Assembly: GCF_013464485.1 (NCBI RefSeq) | Contig: NZ_RAUX01000023.1 | Coordinates: 52,527-85,560 of the forward strand | Source of the DNA: Stenotrophomonas maltophilia | GTDB lineage: Bacteria; Pseudomonadota; Gammaproteobacteria; Xanthomonadales; Xanthomonadaceae | Length of the DNA: 33,034 nucleotides | Direction: 5' to 3' | Shown here: piece by piece, positions 1 to 8,199 of the stretch | How the letters are laid out: each line of letters starts with the position of its first letter | Numbering within the stretch: position 1 is the first letter of the stretch | Translations under genes and position numbers: made by a program | The notes under the pieces: generated by a model | What the model was told of the DNA's origin: nothing | The model's database searches: none | What the model saw: the letters and a program-made list of their open reading frames with translations, nothing else

Positions 1-48
1 CGAAGGAAACGGATCTGACCCCATTTTGTTTATCGATATCTGACAGAT

Positions 49-69
49 GTGCCGACCAACGGTCGGCAC
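49..69. repeat. SMAG/REP-like palindrome
   Basis: TGCCGACC and GGTCGGCA arms around a 3-nt loop match the stem-loop form of Stenotrophomonas SMAG elements. The GTAG head is degenerate here (ACAGAT precedes the stem). It lies in the gene-free first 303 bases, between a GGATCTGACCCC fragment at 11-22 and the larger repeat that begins at 114. Confidence 0.6.
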
Positions 70-113
70 CCACCACCAGCAGCAAGTTCCAACAGCCGCG
101 TGAACCTGTCGAA

Positions 114-299
114 GGCGGGGTGGGTCCGGTTGCGGGGGCGTGAGCGCCATGGATGGCGCGACCGAGCCTACATGGACGTATTTACGGCGTCCCCCGTAAC
201 CGGACCCACCCCGCCATCCCACGGAATGCCCGCTGTTGCTATTGCTTCGGCTGTTGCTGTTGCCGTTGATCGAAGCGGGTGCAGGGCTGCAAGCCCTGC
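114..299 (-). repeat. Large hairpin repeat, copy A, with hexamer tail
   Basis: The arms 114-138 and 191-215 are complementary over 25 nt with one G/T-type mismatch. Inside lies a second palindrome, GCGCCAT-GG-ATGGCGC (144-159), and a short CGTA-TT-TACG (177-186), so the single strand could fold as a multi-branch junction. On the right is a GTTGCT-type hexamer tract (232-265), then the hairpin GCAGGGCT-GCA-AGCCCTGC (281-299), only 4 nt from the stop codon of the minus-strand gene that ends at 304. Related copies are at 9856-10040 and 10177-10330. No transposase is present. It accounts for most of the gene-free first 303 bases. Confidence 0.8.
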
Positions 300-303
300 T
301 GGC

Positions 304-1449
304 CTACTCCACCAGCGTCATCGGCGTCAGCGTGATCCTGGCGTTGTTCGCCGCGCCCATGCGATCGGTGTACGCCTGGCCACGCTGCACCAGGTAGAAG
401 CTGTCCAGGTAGTCAATATCGTTGGAGAACCATGACGTCGGCATCGCCTTCAGAATCGCACCGGCGATATCGGCAATCATCGCGTACTCCGGCGCGAATG
501 CACCCAGCGCCGCCTTCACGCCATTGCTCAGTGCCACCAGCAGCTCCTGGTAGTTGGTGTCGCCGTCATCCTCGAACAACTGCACGTTGGCGGCGTTGAA
601 GCGGTAGTTGCCCCACAGGATCAGTGCCTGCTGCGGGGTGTAATCGATCTTGTCATGGTCCAGGTACGGCATGTCGACCGTAGCCATCTCCGGCTCGGTT
701 TTGCCGATCTGCAGCCCGGATACCACCGCAAATACTTCTGCCGCGCCCAGTGCCCACGGTTCCTGATCATCGGCCAGGCGGATGCGGTCGAGACGGGTGA
801 TATCCAGCGACGCGCGCGCGCCATCGGTCGAAAGCTGGATCCGCTCGGGCGACTGCAGCCCGCGTGCACGCAGCCCGGCATTGACCAGCGCCATGCCCTC
901 GCGCACCGAACGGCGGGTATCGACATCGACGATCAGTACCGGGAATGACGGCGCACGCTTCGCATCCAGCACATGCGCGCGGCCCTGCGCGTCGTAGGCA
1001 GTCAATGTGGTCCAGGTGCGATCATCGCCGCGCGGCAAGCTGGCAACCCACAGCTGTCGCGGAGCGACCTCCGCCAGCGACTGGCCTTCAGGTACGTAGG
1101 CACGCAGCTGCAGCAGGCCCTCGCCCTGATCCGGCAGGCCCTTGGCCTGGCGCAACTGTTGATCGTTGCTGGCCAAGGCAACGCTGGCCCGGGTGCGAAC
1201 ACCCGGGTCAAAGCGCTCCATCACCGCGTCCAGTGCCACCCCCTGCTCCGGTCCGGCCGCCAGCGTACTGCGCACGGCGTCGGCGAAGCCGGGGTGCGTG
1301 ATCAGTGCCGCCACCTCGCGCGCACTGGCCTCGGTCACGGCCCAAACCTCATCGCCACGCGCAGCGGCACCGCCCTGCGCAGTCGCCCCCGCACTGGCCA
1401 GCAGCAGTGCCAATAGTGCAGTCCCGCGAACCATCTGTCGTTGCGTCAT
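304..1449 (-). CDS. Secreted protein, DUF3103-like
   Basis: 381 residues. The N-terminus is a Sec signal peptide: basic MTQRQMVR, a leucine/alanine core, and probable cleavage after ATA near residue 22. The C-terminal half holds a conserved-looking block (GAAEVFAVVSGLQIG, then DMPYLDHDKIDYTPQQALI, then LFEDDGDTNYQELLVAL) that resembles, from memory, the DUF3103 family of secreted proteins. No catalytic motif could be assigned. The ATG at 1449 was chosen over an in-frame TTG at 1461 because GGGGGCTGGA just upstream serves as a ribosome-binding site. It is transcribed alone. Copy A of the large hairpin repeat starts 4 nt past its stop codon. Function unknown; exported or periplasmic location inferred. 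Confidence 0.7.
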   Translation of the reverse strand: MTQRQMVRGTALLALLLASAGATAQGGAAARGDEVWAVTEASAREVAALITHPGFADAVRSTLAAGPEQGVALDAVMERFDPGVRTRASVALASNDQQLRQAKGLPDQGEGLLQLRAYVPEGQSLAEVAPRQLWVASLPRGDDRTWTTLTAYDAQGRAHVLDAKRAPSFPVLIVDVDTRRSVREGMALVNAGLRARGLQSPERIQLSTDGARASLDITRLDRIRLADDQEPWALGAAEVFAVVSGLQIGKTEPEMATVDMPYLDHDKIDYTPQQALILWGNYRFNAANVQLFEDDGDTNYQELLVALSNGVKAALGAFAPEYAMIADIAGAILKAMPTSWFSNDIDYLDSFYLVQRGQAYTDRMGAANNARITLTPMTLVE

Positions 1450-1556
1450 TCCAGCCCCCAAGGCAACGTCGCTGCAGATGAGCGACAGGTGCTGACTACG
1501 CTACGACGGGGGATCCATACGATCCGGCATGCACCGCACAGTTCCACCTGCGGCCC

Positions 1557-1588
1557 AAAAAAAGAGCCGAGCATAGGCTCGGCTCTAC
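1557..1588 (-). terminator. Intrinsic terminator built from a SMAG element
   Basis: Read on the minus strand this is GTAG, then AGCCGAG-CCTATG-CTCGGCT, then CTTTTTTT. The palindrome with its GTAG head is a standard SMAG unit. The run of seven Ts makes it a good rho-independent terminator for the DUF819 gene that ends at 1619, about 30 nt upstream on the minus strand. The stretch 1589-1618 holds nothing else recognisable. Confidence 0.8.
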
Positions 1589-1618
1589 ATGAAGCGCGAT
1601 GCCAAGGGCGGGCCGGAA

Positions 1619-2869
1619 TCAGCCGTTGGCCATCCATTTCAGGATCAGGCCTGTGACATAGGCCAGCCCGGTGCCGGTGGCATAACCCACCGTACCCAGC
1701 AGCACGCCCACCGGCGCCAGCGTCGGGTGGAACGCCGCCGCCACCACCGGTGCCGACGCCGCCGCACCGATATTGCCCTGCGAACCGATCGCGAAGAAGA
1801 ACAGCGGCGCACGCACCATCTTGGCGACGATCCACAGCACCAGCACATGCGTGGCCATCCAGATCGCACCGAGCAGGAACAGCCACGGACGATCCAGCAG
1901 CGACAGCAGATTCATCTGCATGCCGATGCAGGCAATCAGGAAGTACAGGAACACCGTACCCAGCCGCGAAGCGCCTGCCGCTTCCAACCGGCGTGCGCGG
2001 GTGAAGCTCAGGCCCAGGCCCATCGCGGTGGACAGCAGGATCACCCACACGAACTGGCTGTCCAGGCTGAATTGGCTGGCCCAGCTGATGTTGGCCTTGA
2101 ACCAGCCCGACAGCGGCGCGGCGATCGCATGCGCCAGACCGACACCGCCGAGAGCCACGCCGACGATCACCATCAGATCGGTCATGCTCGGGATGCGTGC
2201 GTTCTGTGCCTCGTAGGCGCTGATGCGCGCCTTCATCTCGTCGATGGCACGGGTATCGGCACCGTTGCGGGTGTCGATCTGCTGCGCGCGGTTGGCGAGG
2301 AACAGCAGGATCGCCATCCACAGGCTGGCGCAGGCCACGTCGACCACGGCGAACTGGCCGAACGTGGTCGCATCGGTACCGAACACTTCGCGCATTGCGA
2401 CCATGTTGGCGCCGCCACCGATCCAGCTGCCTGCCAGTGCGGCCATGCCGGCCCAGGTATCACCGGCCACGGTTTCCGGGTGGATCAGCTTCATCAGCTG
2501 GAACGAGACAATGGCACCGAGCATGATGCCGGCGGTACCGGCGCAGAACACGAGCAGCAGCTTCGGCCCGAGCTTGATGACGCCCTTCAGGTCGATCGAC
2601 AGGGTCAGCAGGACCAGCGCGGCCGGCAGCAGCACGTCACGAGCGATCGGGTTGTACAGCGAGGTGTTGTGGCCATCGATGACACCGGCGGTGTTGTAGA
2701 TGGCGGGGATGAAATAACACAGCAACAGTGCCGGCACCCAGGCGAAGATCTTCTTCAGCAAGGGAGTCGGGCCACTGGCAGCCCAGAAGATCAGGGCCAG
2801 GGTGGCGGCGATCAGGCCCAGTCCAACGATGTCGTTGCTGATCAGGGCAGTAGCGGGTTCGGTCGGCAT
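1619..2869 (-). CDS. DUF819 family membrane protein
   Basis: 416 residues, strongly hydrophobic, with about ten predicted membrane helices. Typical DUF819 (YjcL-like) features are the [15 protein letters not shown] segment, the [13 protein letters not shown] glycine-rich loop (roughly residues 160-175), and the C-terminal [18 protein letters not shown] segment. A charged central loop ([21 protein letters not shown]) splits the helices into two halves, as in a transporter built from two bundles. Substrate is unknown for the family. The start at 2869 follows AGAGGATCCC, a fair ribosome-binding site; longer upstream extensions are not hydrophobic and overlap the divergent VOC gene. Its transcript ends at the SMAG terminator 1557-1588. 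Confidence 0.9.
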   Translation of the reverse strand: MPTEPATALISNDIVGLGLIAATLALIFWAASGPTPLLKKIFAWVPALLLCYFIPAIYNTAGVIDGHNTSLYNPIARDVLLPAALVLLTLSIDLKGVIKLGPKLLLVFCAGTAGIMLGAIVSFQLMKLIHPETVAGDTWAGMAALAGSWIGGGANMVAMREVFGTDATTFGQFAVVDVACASLWMAILLFLANRAQQIDTRNGADTRAIDEMKARISAYEAQNARIPSMTDLMVIVGVALGGVGLAHAIAAPLSGWFKANISWASQFSLDSQFVWVILLSTAMGLGLSFTRARRLEAAGASRLGTVFLYFLIACIGMQMNLLSLLDRPWLFLLGAIWMATHVLVLWIVAKMVRAPLFFFAIGSQGNIGAAASAPVVAAAFHPTLAPVGVLLGTVGYATGTGLAYVTGLILKWMANG

Positions 2870-2993
2870 GGGATCCTCTGTCGATCGAAAGAGCGGGAAA
2901 AAAAAGCGCCGCATGGAGCGGCGCATCTGCAGATTAACATTGTCTTCACGCCGGGTCATGCTGCACTGCCGACTGTCCTCCCCGGAGCCCCCC

Positions 2994-3383
2994 ATGCAGC
3001 TCGGTGCCTTCTCTGTCAGCCTCTCGGTCAAGGACCTTGGAGCCTCGCGAGCCTTCTACGAGGCCTTGGGCTTTTCGGTAACCGGTGGTGAGCCGGCGCA
3101 GAACTGGCTGGTGATGCGCAACAATGGCATTGTCATCGGCCTGTTCCAGGGGATGTTCGAGGGCAACCTGCTCACCTTCAACCCGGGCTGGGATCAGCAC
3201 AAGCAGGAACTGCCCCGTTTCCAGGACGTGCGCGAGTTGCAGGCCGAACTGGATGCGAAGGGCATCGAACTGGCGGTCCGGACCGACCCTGATGGGCAGG
3301 GCACCGGCTATCTGCAGCTGGCCGATCCTGATGGCAACGTGATCCTGATCGACCAGCATGTGGCGCGGCCGAACGGGCGTTGA
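2994..3383 (+). CDS. VOC (glyoxalase/bleomycin-resistance) family protein
   Basis: 129 residues in one vicinal-oxygen-chelate module. The first beta strand and helix read [22 protein letters not shown]. The module ends with the usual [16 protein letters not shown]. The fold binds a metal and serves as a lyase, dioxygenase or drug-binding protein; the sequence does not reveal the substrate. The ATG at 2994 follows CCCCGGAG at 7 nt. It is divergent from the DUF819 gene with a 124-bp shared upstream region. Just past its stop lie three worn SMAG units (3395-3484) that separate it from the convergent sensor kinase gene. Confidence 0.85.
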   Translation: MQLGAFSVSLSVKDLGASRAFYEALGFSVTGGEPAQNWLVMRNNGIVIGLFQGMFEGNLLTFNPGWDQHKQELPRFQDVRELQAELDAKGIELAVRTDPDGQGTGYLQLADPDGNVILIDQHVARPNGR

Positions 3384-3394
3384 CGCGGACTGCA

Positions 3395-3484
3395 TGCCAA
3401 CCAGGTTGGCATCAGTTCAGCCACGGCCCAGGTAGGCGTCGACCTCGGCCGACGAACGGCATGCCGGTCAAGGTTGGTATCTAC
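3395..3484. repeat. Cluster of three degenerate SMAG units
   Basis: Three palindromes lie between convergent genes. The first is TGCCAACC-A-GGTTGGCA at 3395-3411. The second is GTAG followed by an imperfect GCGTCGACC/GGCCGACG stem at 3432-3455. The third is a minus-strand unit whose GTAG is at 3481-3484 and whose stem has mismatches (3461-3484). No U-tract follows any of them. Confidence 0.6.
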
Positions 3485-3497
3485 CAGAACGGCCGGA

Positions 3498-4787
3498 TCA
3501 GCCCGGTCGCGAGGCACTGAAATCGAGCGTGACACGCGTGCCACGCGGCTCGCAGGGCTGCAGCTGCAGGGTCCAGCCCAGGTGCTCGCAGAGCCGCGCG
3601 ATCAGCTCCAGTCCGATGCCGCCCCCCCGATCGGCGCGCTCGCCACGGGCCATCCGCGCGTGAATGGCCGCGATCTCCTCCGGGCTCATGCCATGTCCGG
3701 GGTCCTGCAGGGTCAGCACCGCCGACGAACTCAGCCGCAATTCGATGTGGCCACGGCCACTGTTCTCGATGGCATTGCGCAGCAGGTTGCCGATGGCCGC
3801 CTGCACCACCGCCAGCGGCGCGACGATATCTACCGGCGCGGCCTGGATGCCAATGCTCAGGTCCTTGTCGCCCAGCAGGTGACGATGGTCGTTGACGATC
3901 TCCGGCAGCAGCTGGTCCAGTGCAATGCGCTCGGCACGCGCGGCCAGTCGCGCTGGATCCCGGGCCAGCACCAGCAACAGCTCGATCAGCTGCTCCACGC
4001 TCTGTGCGGTACGCAGCACGCGCTGCATCTGCTGGCGCGAACGTTCGGGAAGGCCCGGCTGTTCCAGCGCCAGCTCGGCAGCACCGGTCATCACCGCGAT
4101 TGGCGTGCGCAGCTCGTGGCTGGCAGTACTGATGAACACCCGCTCGCGCTCGACGAACTGCTCGTTGCGATCCAGGTAGTCGTTCAGCGCATCGGCGATG
4201 GTATGCAGCTCGGAACTACCGCGCGGATCGACCCTGATCCGCTGACCCTGCACGCCTGGCCGCAACGCAGCAATGTGCTGCGCCAGCAGGCTCAGCGGCC
4301 GCACCATCCGCTCCATGCCGAACGAAGCCATCAGCACGGTGACGAAGATCATGATCACCCCGGCCAGCATCACCCAGCGCGTGGCGAACTGCTCCAGGTC
4401 ATGGAAATCGGAAATGTCCAGAACCAGTGCAACCCGTCCCATCGACTCGGTTTCACGCACCATAACGGCCGTCTCGCGCCCCTTGACCAGCACGCCGTCA
4501 TGCAGCCCTGGATGCAGTACGCGCAAGCTCTGGGGCAGGTTGACCGCATCGAAGCGGTACAGGCTGAGCGTGTCAGAATCCTGCCAGCGGTAATGCGGCT
4601 CGTGTTCAACATGCTCGACGATGCTGTCCAGCTCGGAATTGAGCAGCGCGCGCCAGGCCGCGTGCTCGGCGTGTTCGTGCACGTAGTTGCCCACGCTGAA
4701 CACCGCGATCGACAGCAGTGCCAGGTAGCCCAGCAACCACCACACCACGCGCCGGTACAGCGGCCCCGGCTTACGCGCCTTCATCAT
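3498..4787 (-). CDS. Sensor histidine kinase of an envelope-stress two-component system
   Basis: 429 residues. Two membrane helices (about 13-34 and 138-158) flank a periplasmic sensing domain of about 100 residues. A HAMP-like linker is followed by the H-box FISTASHELRTPIAV with the phosphorylated His224. The ATP-binding domain shows an N-box (NLLRNAIENSG), a G1 box (DPGHGMS) and a G2 box (GGGIGLELI). It should sense an envelope signal and phosphorylate the regulator encoded just upstream. The start ATGATG lies inside the end of the regulator gene (17-nt overlap, AAGGA upstream), so the two are translationally coupled; the second ATG at 4784 is equally possible. Position opposite lipid A genes suggests a ColS-like role, which is inference. 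Confidence 0.9.
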   Translation of the reverse strand: MMKARKPGPLYRRVVWWLLGYLALLSIAVFSVGNYVHEHAEHAAWRALLNSELDSIVEHVEHEPHYRWQDSDTLSLYRFDAVNLPQSLRVLHPGLHDGVLVKGRETAVMVRETESMGRVALVLDISDFHDLEQFATRWVMLAGVIMIFVTVLMASFGMERMVRPLSLLAQHIAALRPGVQGQRIRVDPRGSSELHTIADALNDYLDRNEQFVERERVFISTASHELRTPIAVMTGAAELALEQPGLPERSRQQMQRVLRTAQSVEQLIELLLVLARDPARLAARAERIALDQLLPEIVNDHRHLLGDKDLSIGIQAAPVDIVAPLAVVQAAIGNLLRNAIENSGRGHIELRLSSSAVLTLQDPGHGMSPEEIAAIHARMARGERADRGGGIGLELIARLCEHLGWTLQLQPCEPRGTRVTLDFSASRPG

Positions 4788-5484
4788 CGTCCTTGCCGGT
4801 CTCCCCAACCGTGGCCTCGGCCAGCCGGTAGCCGACCCGTGGCAGGGTATGGATCAGCTTCCCGGCGAACGGACCATCGACGCTGCGGCGCAGTTCATAG
4901 ACATGTGAGCGCAACAGGTCGCCATCCGGCGGTTCGTCGCCCCACAGGGCGAACTCCAGCTGCTGGCGGGTGACCGCGCCGGGGCTGGCACGCATCAGCA
5001 CTTCCAGGAGCTTGCGGCAGGCCGGGTAAAGGTGCAGCACCTGGCCGCCACGCTGGGCTTCCAGGGTCGCCAGGTCCAGCACCAGGTCGCCCACCTGCAG
5101 GCGTTTGCGCGGGTTGCGGCCCTGCGCGCGCAACAGCAGCGCCTCCAGCCGCACTTCCAGTTCCGGCAGGGCGAAGGGCTTGGTCAGGTAGTCATCGGCG
5201 CCGGCGCGGAAACCGGCGATCTTGTCCGGCAATTCGTCGCGCGCGGTGAGCATGATCACCGGCACCTCCGAGGCGTGCTCGGCGCGCAGCCGGCGCAGCA
5301 CTTCGGGGCCCTCCATGCGCGGCAGCATCCAGTCCAGGATCACCGCATCGTAGGGATGACTGCCGGCCAGGTGCAGGCCGGTGATGCCATCCGGGGCCAC
5401 ATCCAGCACGTGCCCGCGCGACTCGAAGTAGTCGAACAGGTTGGCCACCAGCTGGCGGTTGTCCTCGATCACCAACAGACGCAT
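4771..5484 (-). CDS. OmpR-family response regulator
   Basis: 237 residues. The receiver domain has the acidic pair ED at 7-8, phospho-acceptor Asp51 (VILDWMLPRMEG) and Lys102 (LTKPFA). A winged-helix DNA-binding domain follows, with RSHVYELRRSVDGPFAGKLIHTLPRVGYRL as its recognition helix and wing. It overlaps the kinase gene at its 3' end. It is divergent from the lipid A operon across 132 bp (to the GTG at 5617), the usual position for a regulator of that operon. The ATG at 5484 was chosen because the receiver fold begins at once (MRLLVIED); the upstream ribosome-binding site is weak, and an in-frame ATG exists at 5514. A ColR-like identity is possible but not shown. Confidence 0.92.
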   Translation of the reverse strand: MRLLVIEDNRQLVANLFDYFESRGHVLDVAPDGITGLHLAGSHPYDAVILDWMLPRMEGPEVLRRLRAEHASEVPVIMLTARDELPDKIAGFRAGADDYLTKPFALPELEVRLEALLLRAQGRNPRKRLQVGDLVLDLATLEAQRGGQVLHLYPACRKLLEVLMRASPGAVTRQQLEFALWGDEPPDGDLLRSHVYELRRSVDGPFAGKLIHTLPRVGYRLAEATVGETGKDDDEGA

Positions 5485-5616
5485 GCACGAAACATCCACG
5501 GAAGTTCGTACCATGGTAGCGCTGCCCATGTCGGAATGCGGTCGCCCCCGGCACCCCTCTGACGTTTTTCCCACCCCTGCCACCTCACAATGGCTGTTTT
5601 GCTCCCGGAGCCCGCC
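5485..5616. promoter_or_regulatory. Shared divergent promoter region
   Basis: This 132-bp gap separates the response regulator gene from the glycosyltransferase-PAP2-eptA run, so it must hold promoters for at least one direction. The only symmetrical site seen is the perfect 10-bp palindrome TACCATGGTA at 5509-5518. No convincing -35/-10 pair and no clear direct-repeat regulator box were found. Confidence 0.4.
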
Positions 5617-7320
5617 GTGCCCGTAGCCCTGCCCCGTCGTTGGCGCCTGCCCCTGTTGTGGCTGCTGATCGTTGCTGCGTTGGCAGCGGGCATCGGCCTT
5701 CGGCAGCCGCAGCCGCCGGACGAGCCGCGCTTCGTGCTGGCCGCGCGGAACATGGTCGAAAGCGGGCAATGGCTGCTGCCCCACCGCGGCGTGGAGCTGT
5801 ACGCGGAAAAGCCACCGGTCTTCATGTGGCTGCAGGCCGCCGCCTACGAGATCGTCGGCAACTGGCAGTGGTCGTTCCTGCTGCCATCGCTGCTGGGCGC
5901 CCTGCTCAGTCTGTGGCTGGTGTCGGATCTGGCACGCCGACTGTGGTCGCCACGGTATTCCCTCTATGCCCTCGCAGCCCTGTTCTGCACCCTGCAGTTC
6001 GGGTTGATGGCCAAGCGCGCGCAGATCGACATGGTGCTGGTGGGCATGACCACCGTGGCCTTGTGGGGGTTGATGCGCCACCTGTGCGAGCACCGCAACC
6101 TGCCCGCGCTGTGGCTGGCCGGCTTCGCCGCCGGTCTCGGTACGGTAACCAAGGGTGTAGGGTTCCTTCCCCTGTTGATGGTGCTGCCCTGGTTCGGCTG
6201 GTGGCTGTACCAGCGTCGTCGGGGACACACCGCGGGGGGGCCGCATCCGGCCACTCTGCTCTGGCTGATCCCGGCCTTCCTGCTGGGCGTCGCGGTGTGG
6301 CTGGCGCCGCTGGGCTGGGCCCTGCTGCACACGCCCAGTGCCGAACTGCAGGCGTACGCGCATGAACTGCTGTTCAAGCAGACCGGTACCCGTTACGCCA
6401 ATGCCTGGCACCACCGACAGCCGGCCTGGTACTACCTGCAGGTGATCCTGACCCTGTGGCTGCCGGGCAGCCTGCTGCTGCCCATGCTGTTCAAGCCCTG
6501 GTGGCGCCGCATCCGCCGTGGCGACCGCCGTCAGTGGCTGCTGCTGGGCTGGGCCGTGCTGGTACTGCTGTTCTTCAGCGCCAGCCCGGGCAAGCGCGAG
6601 GTTTACCTGCTGCCGATGCTGCCGGCAATTGCACTGGCCGCGGCACCGCTGTTGCCAGGCCTGCTGCGCCGGGTGTGCGTCCGTCGCTACCTGTTCGGCT
6701 ACAGCGTGGTGCTGATGCTGGCCACCGGCGTGCTCGGTGTAGTGCTGATGACCGAACATTCCTGGGCACTGGCACAGCTGCAACGGCGGGCCATGCCCGA
6801 CACCCTGCTGCCAGTGCTGGGTGATGGCCTGCTGACCTTTTCCATCGCGCTGGCCACGTTGATCGTCTGGCTGCGGGTGCGCCGTGCGGCGACGCTGGTG
6901 CTGCTGACCCACGGCATGCTGTGGATGCTCTACGGCCTGGTACTGATCCCGGCACTGGACCCCTACGCATCGGCGTCGGCACTGATGCGCCGCGTGGGTG
7001 CACGGATCGGCCCGGACGCGGAACTGGCCCTTGTCGCCTGGCGCGAGCAGAACCTGCTGCAGGCCGACCGGCCAGTGCGCGAGTTCGGCTTCAAGCGCCC
7101 CTGGGCCGAGCAGTGGCACGACGCCGGCCCGTGGCTGGCCGAGGCGCCGGACAAGCGCTGGCTGCTGGTGCTGGATGATGCAATGAGCCCCTGCGTGGAC
7201 AGCACCAAAGTGATCGATATCGGCATTGCAAACCGCAATCGCTGGCAACTGTTCCCGGGCACCGCCTGGGATGCGGAATGCCACGCCGAACGGGCCGGGG
7301 CGAACGTCGAGGAAGACTGA
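5617..7320 (+). CDS. ArnT-like GT-C glycosyltransferase (GT83/PMT-type)
   Basis: 567 residues from the GTG, close to ArnT length (about 550). The N-terminal helix is followed by the periplasmic loop motif DEPRFVLAARNMVESGQWLLP and then YAEKPPVFMWL, both hallmarks of ArnT-like transferases that use an undecaprenyl-phosphate sugar. About ten further membrane helices follow, then a short periplasmic C-terminal domain. It probably adds a sugar to lipid A or another envelope glycan at the outer face of the inner membrane; the sugar cannot be read from sequence. The GTG at 5617 has GGAG 6 nt upstream; an in-frame ATG at 5590 has no ribosome-binding site but would add nine residues. First gene of the lipid A run. 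Confidence 0.85.
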   Translation: MPVALPRRWRLPLLWLLIVAALAAGIGLRQPQPPDEPRFVLAARNMVESGQWLLPHRGVELYAEKPPVFMWLQAAAYEIVGNWQWSFLLPSLLGALLSLWLVSDLARRLWSPRYSLYALAALFCTLQFGLMAKRAQIDMVLVGMTTVALWGLMRHLCEHRNLPALWLAGFAAGLGTVTKGVGFLPLLMVLPWFGWWLYQRRRGHTAGGPHPATLLWLIPAFLLGVAVWLAPLGWALLHTPSAELQAYAHELLFKQTGTRYANAWHHRQPAWYYLQVILTLWLPGSLLLPMLFKPWWRRIRRGDRRQWLLLGWAVLVLLFFSASPGKREVYLLPMLPAIALAAAPLLPGLLRRVCVRRYLFGYSVVLMLATGVLGVVLMTEHSWALAQLQRRAMPDTLLPVLGDGLLTFSIALATLIVWLRVRRAATLVLLTHGMLWMLYGLVLIPALDPYASASALMRRVGARIGPDAELALVAWREQNLLQADRPVREFGFKRPWAEQWHDAGPWLAEAPDKRWLLVLDDAMSPCVDSTKVIDIGIANRNRWQLFPGTAWDAECHAERAGANVEED

Positions 7321-7397
7321 ACGTTGGCAGACGTCGCGGCATCATTAACCCGGTTCGAACGCGCGTCCGACCCTTCTCCGACATCCAGGTGACGAGC

Positions 7398-7451
7398 ATG
7401 GCCGCGGATTCCCGAACCGCCCCTTCCCAGCATGCCCGTCCGTCCCCTTGA
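7398..7451 (+). other. Possible 17-codon leader ORF before the PAP2 gene
   Basis: The ATG at 7398 follows AGGTGACGAGC, a better ribosome-binding site than the PAP2 start has. The frame encodes MAADSRTAPSQHARPSP and stops at 7449-7451, inside the PAP2 gene (start 7432) but in another frame. This layout would allow ribosomes that end here to restart on PAP2. No homologue is recognised, and the ORF may be chance. Confidence 0.25.
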
Positions 7452-8199
7452 TGCGGTAGCGCCGCCTGCGACATCGCCACTGGCGTCACGATTTGCCGTA
7501 ACCCACCTCTGGCTGCCTGTCGCAATTGGTCTGCCCGTGTTTGCGCTGCTGATGGAATTCGGCGGTGATCAATGGGTGGCCGACCACCTGTTCCGCCTTG
7601 AGGGCGGCCATTGGGCGCTGCAGGACGCCTGGGCCACCCGCACGCTGGTGCACAAGGCAGGCAAATGGCTGACCACGGCAGCGGCGCTGGTCGCGATCCT
7701 GCTGTGCTTACACCACTGGTGCAAAGGTCGCGATCGCACCCTGCGCTGGTCGCTGCTGTATGTCGTAACCGCGATGGCACTGAGCACCGGCGTGATCTCG
7801 CTTCTGAAGTCATGGGTGCCCATGGAATGCCCTTGGGACCTGCTGCGCTACGGCGGCCACCAGCCCTTCATCGGCCTGCTCACTGCGCGCCCGGCCGGCA
7901 TGGCCGCGCAGGCCTGCTTCCCCGCAGGCCACGCCAGCGCCGGTTACGCGTGGCTGTGCCTGTACTTCTTCGCACTGCTGTGGCGTCCCGCCTGGCGCTG
8001 GGCAGGGTTGTGGACCGGCCTCGGCACCGGTCTGGTGTTCGGCATCAGCCAGCAGCTGCGGGGCGCGCATTTCCTTTCGCATGACGTTGCTACTGCGTTG
8101 ATCTGCTGGCTGCTTTCGCTGGTCCTGTATCTGACCGTCAAACGCGTCCTGACACGCCGTCAGCTGGACCTTACCCACCGCCAGGAGGCAAACGCATGA
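7432..8199 (+). CDS. PAP2-family lipid phosphatase, inner membrane
   Basis: 255 residues with about six membrane helices. The PAP2 active site is complete in motif 2 (FPAGHAS) and motif 3 (LRGAHFLSHDVATA). Motif 1 reads KSWVPMECPWDL, with Cys in place of the Arg of the usual K-x6-RP. Such enzymes remove or transfer phosphate on lipid A, undecaprenyl pyrophosphate or phospholipids at the periplasmic face. PAP2 genes commonly sit next to eptA/mcr genes, as here. The gene lies 111 nt after the glycosyltransferase and overlaps eptA by ATGA. The chosen ATG has no clear ribosome-binding site; a short upstream ORF overlaps it. Lipid A 1-phosphatase or recycling of the transferase lipid by-product are both plausible. 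Confidence 0.85.
   Translation: MPVRPLDAVAPPATSPLASRFAVTHLWLPVAIGLPVFALLMEFGGDQWVADHLFRLEGGHWALQDAWATRTLVHKAGKWLTTAAALVAILLCLHHWCKGRDRTLRWSLLYVVTAMALSTGVISLLKSWVPMECPWDLLRYGGHQPFIGLLTARPAGMAAQACFPAGHASAGYAWLCLYFFALLWRPAWRWAGLWTGLGTGLVFGISQQLRGAHFLSHDVATALICWLLSLVLYLTVKRVLTRRQLDLTHRQEANA

Noticed and set aside
49-435. Open frame of 128 codons across the first repeat
   Set aside because: It runs through hairpin copy A, and the same peptide (GRERHGWRDRA, FTASP) appears in frames over copy C. The resemblance comes from the repeat, not from a protein family.
5550-5580. Possible ColR box near GACGTTTTTCCCAC
   Set aside because: Only the T-run agrees with the consensus as I remember it; the flanking positions do not fit.
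5485-7284. 600-codon N-terminal extension of the response regulator frame
   Set aside because: It is the antisense of the glycosyltransferase gene; composition is Gln/His/Arg-rich as expected of a GC-rich antisense frame. The receiver domain starts at 5484.
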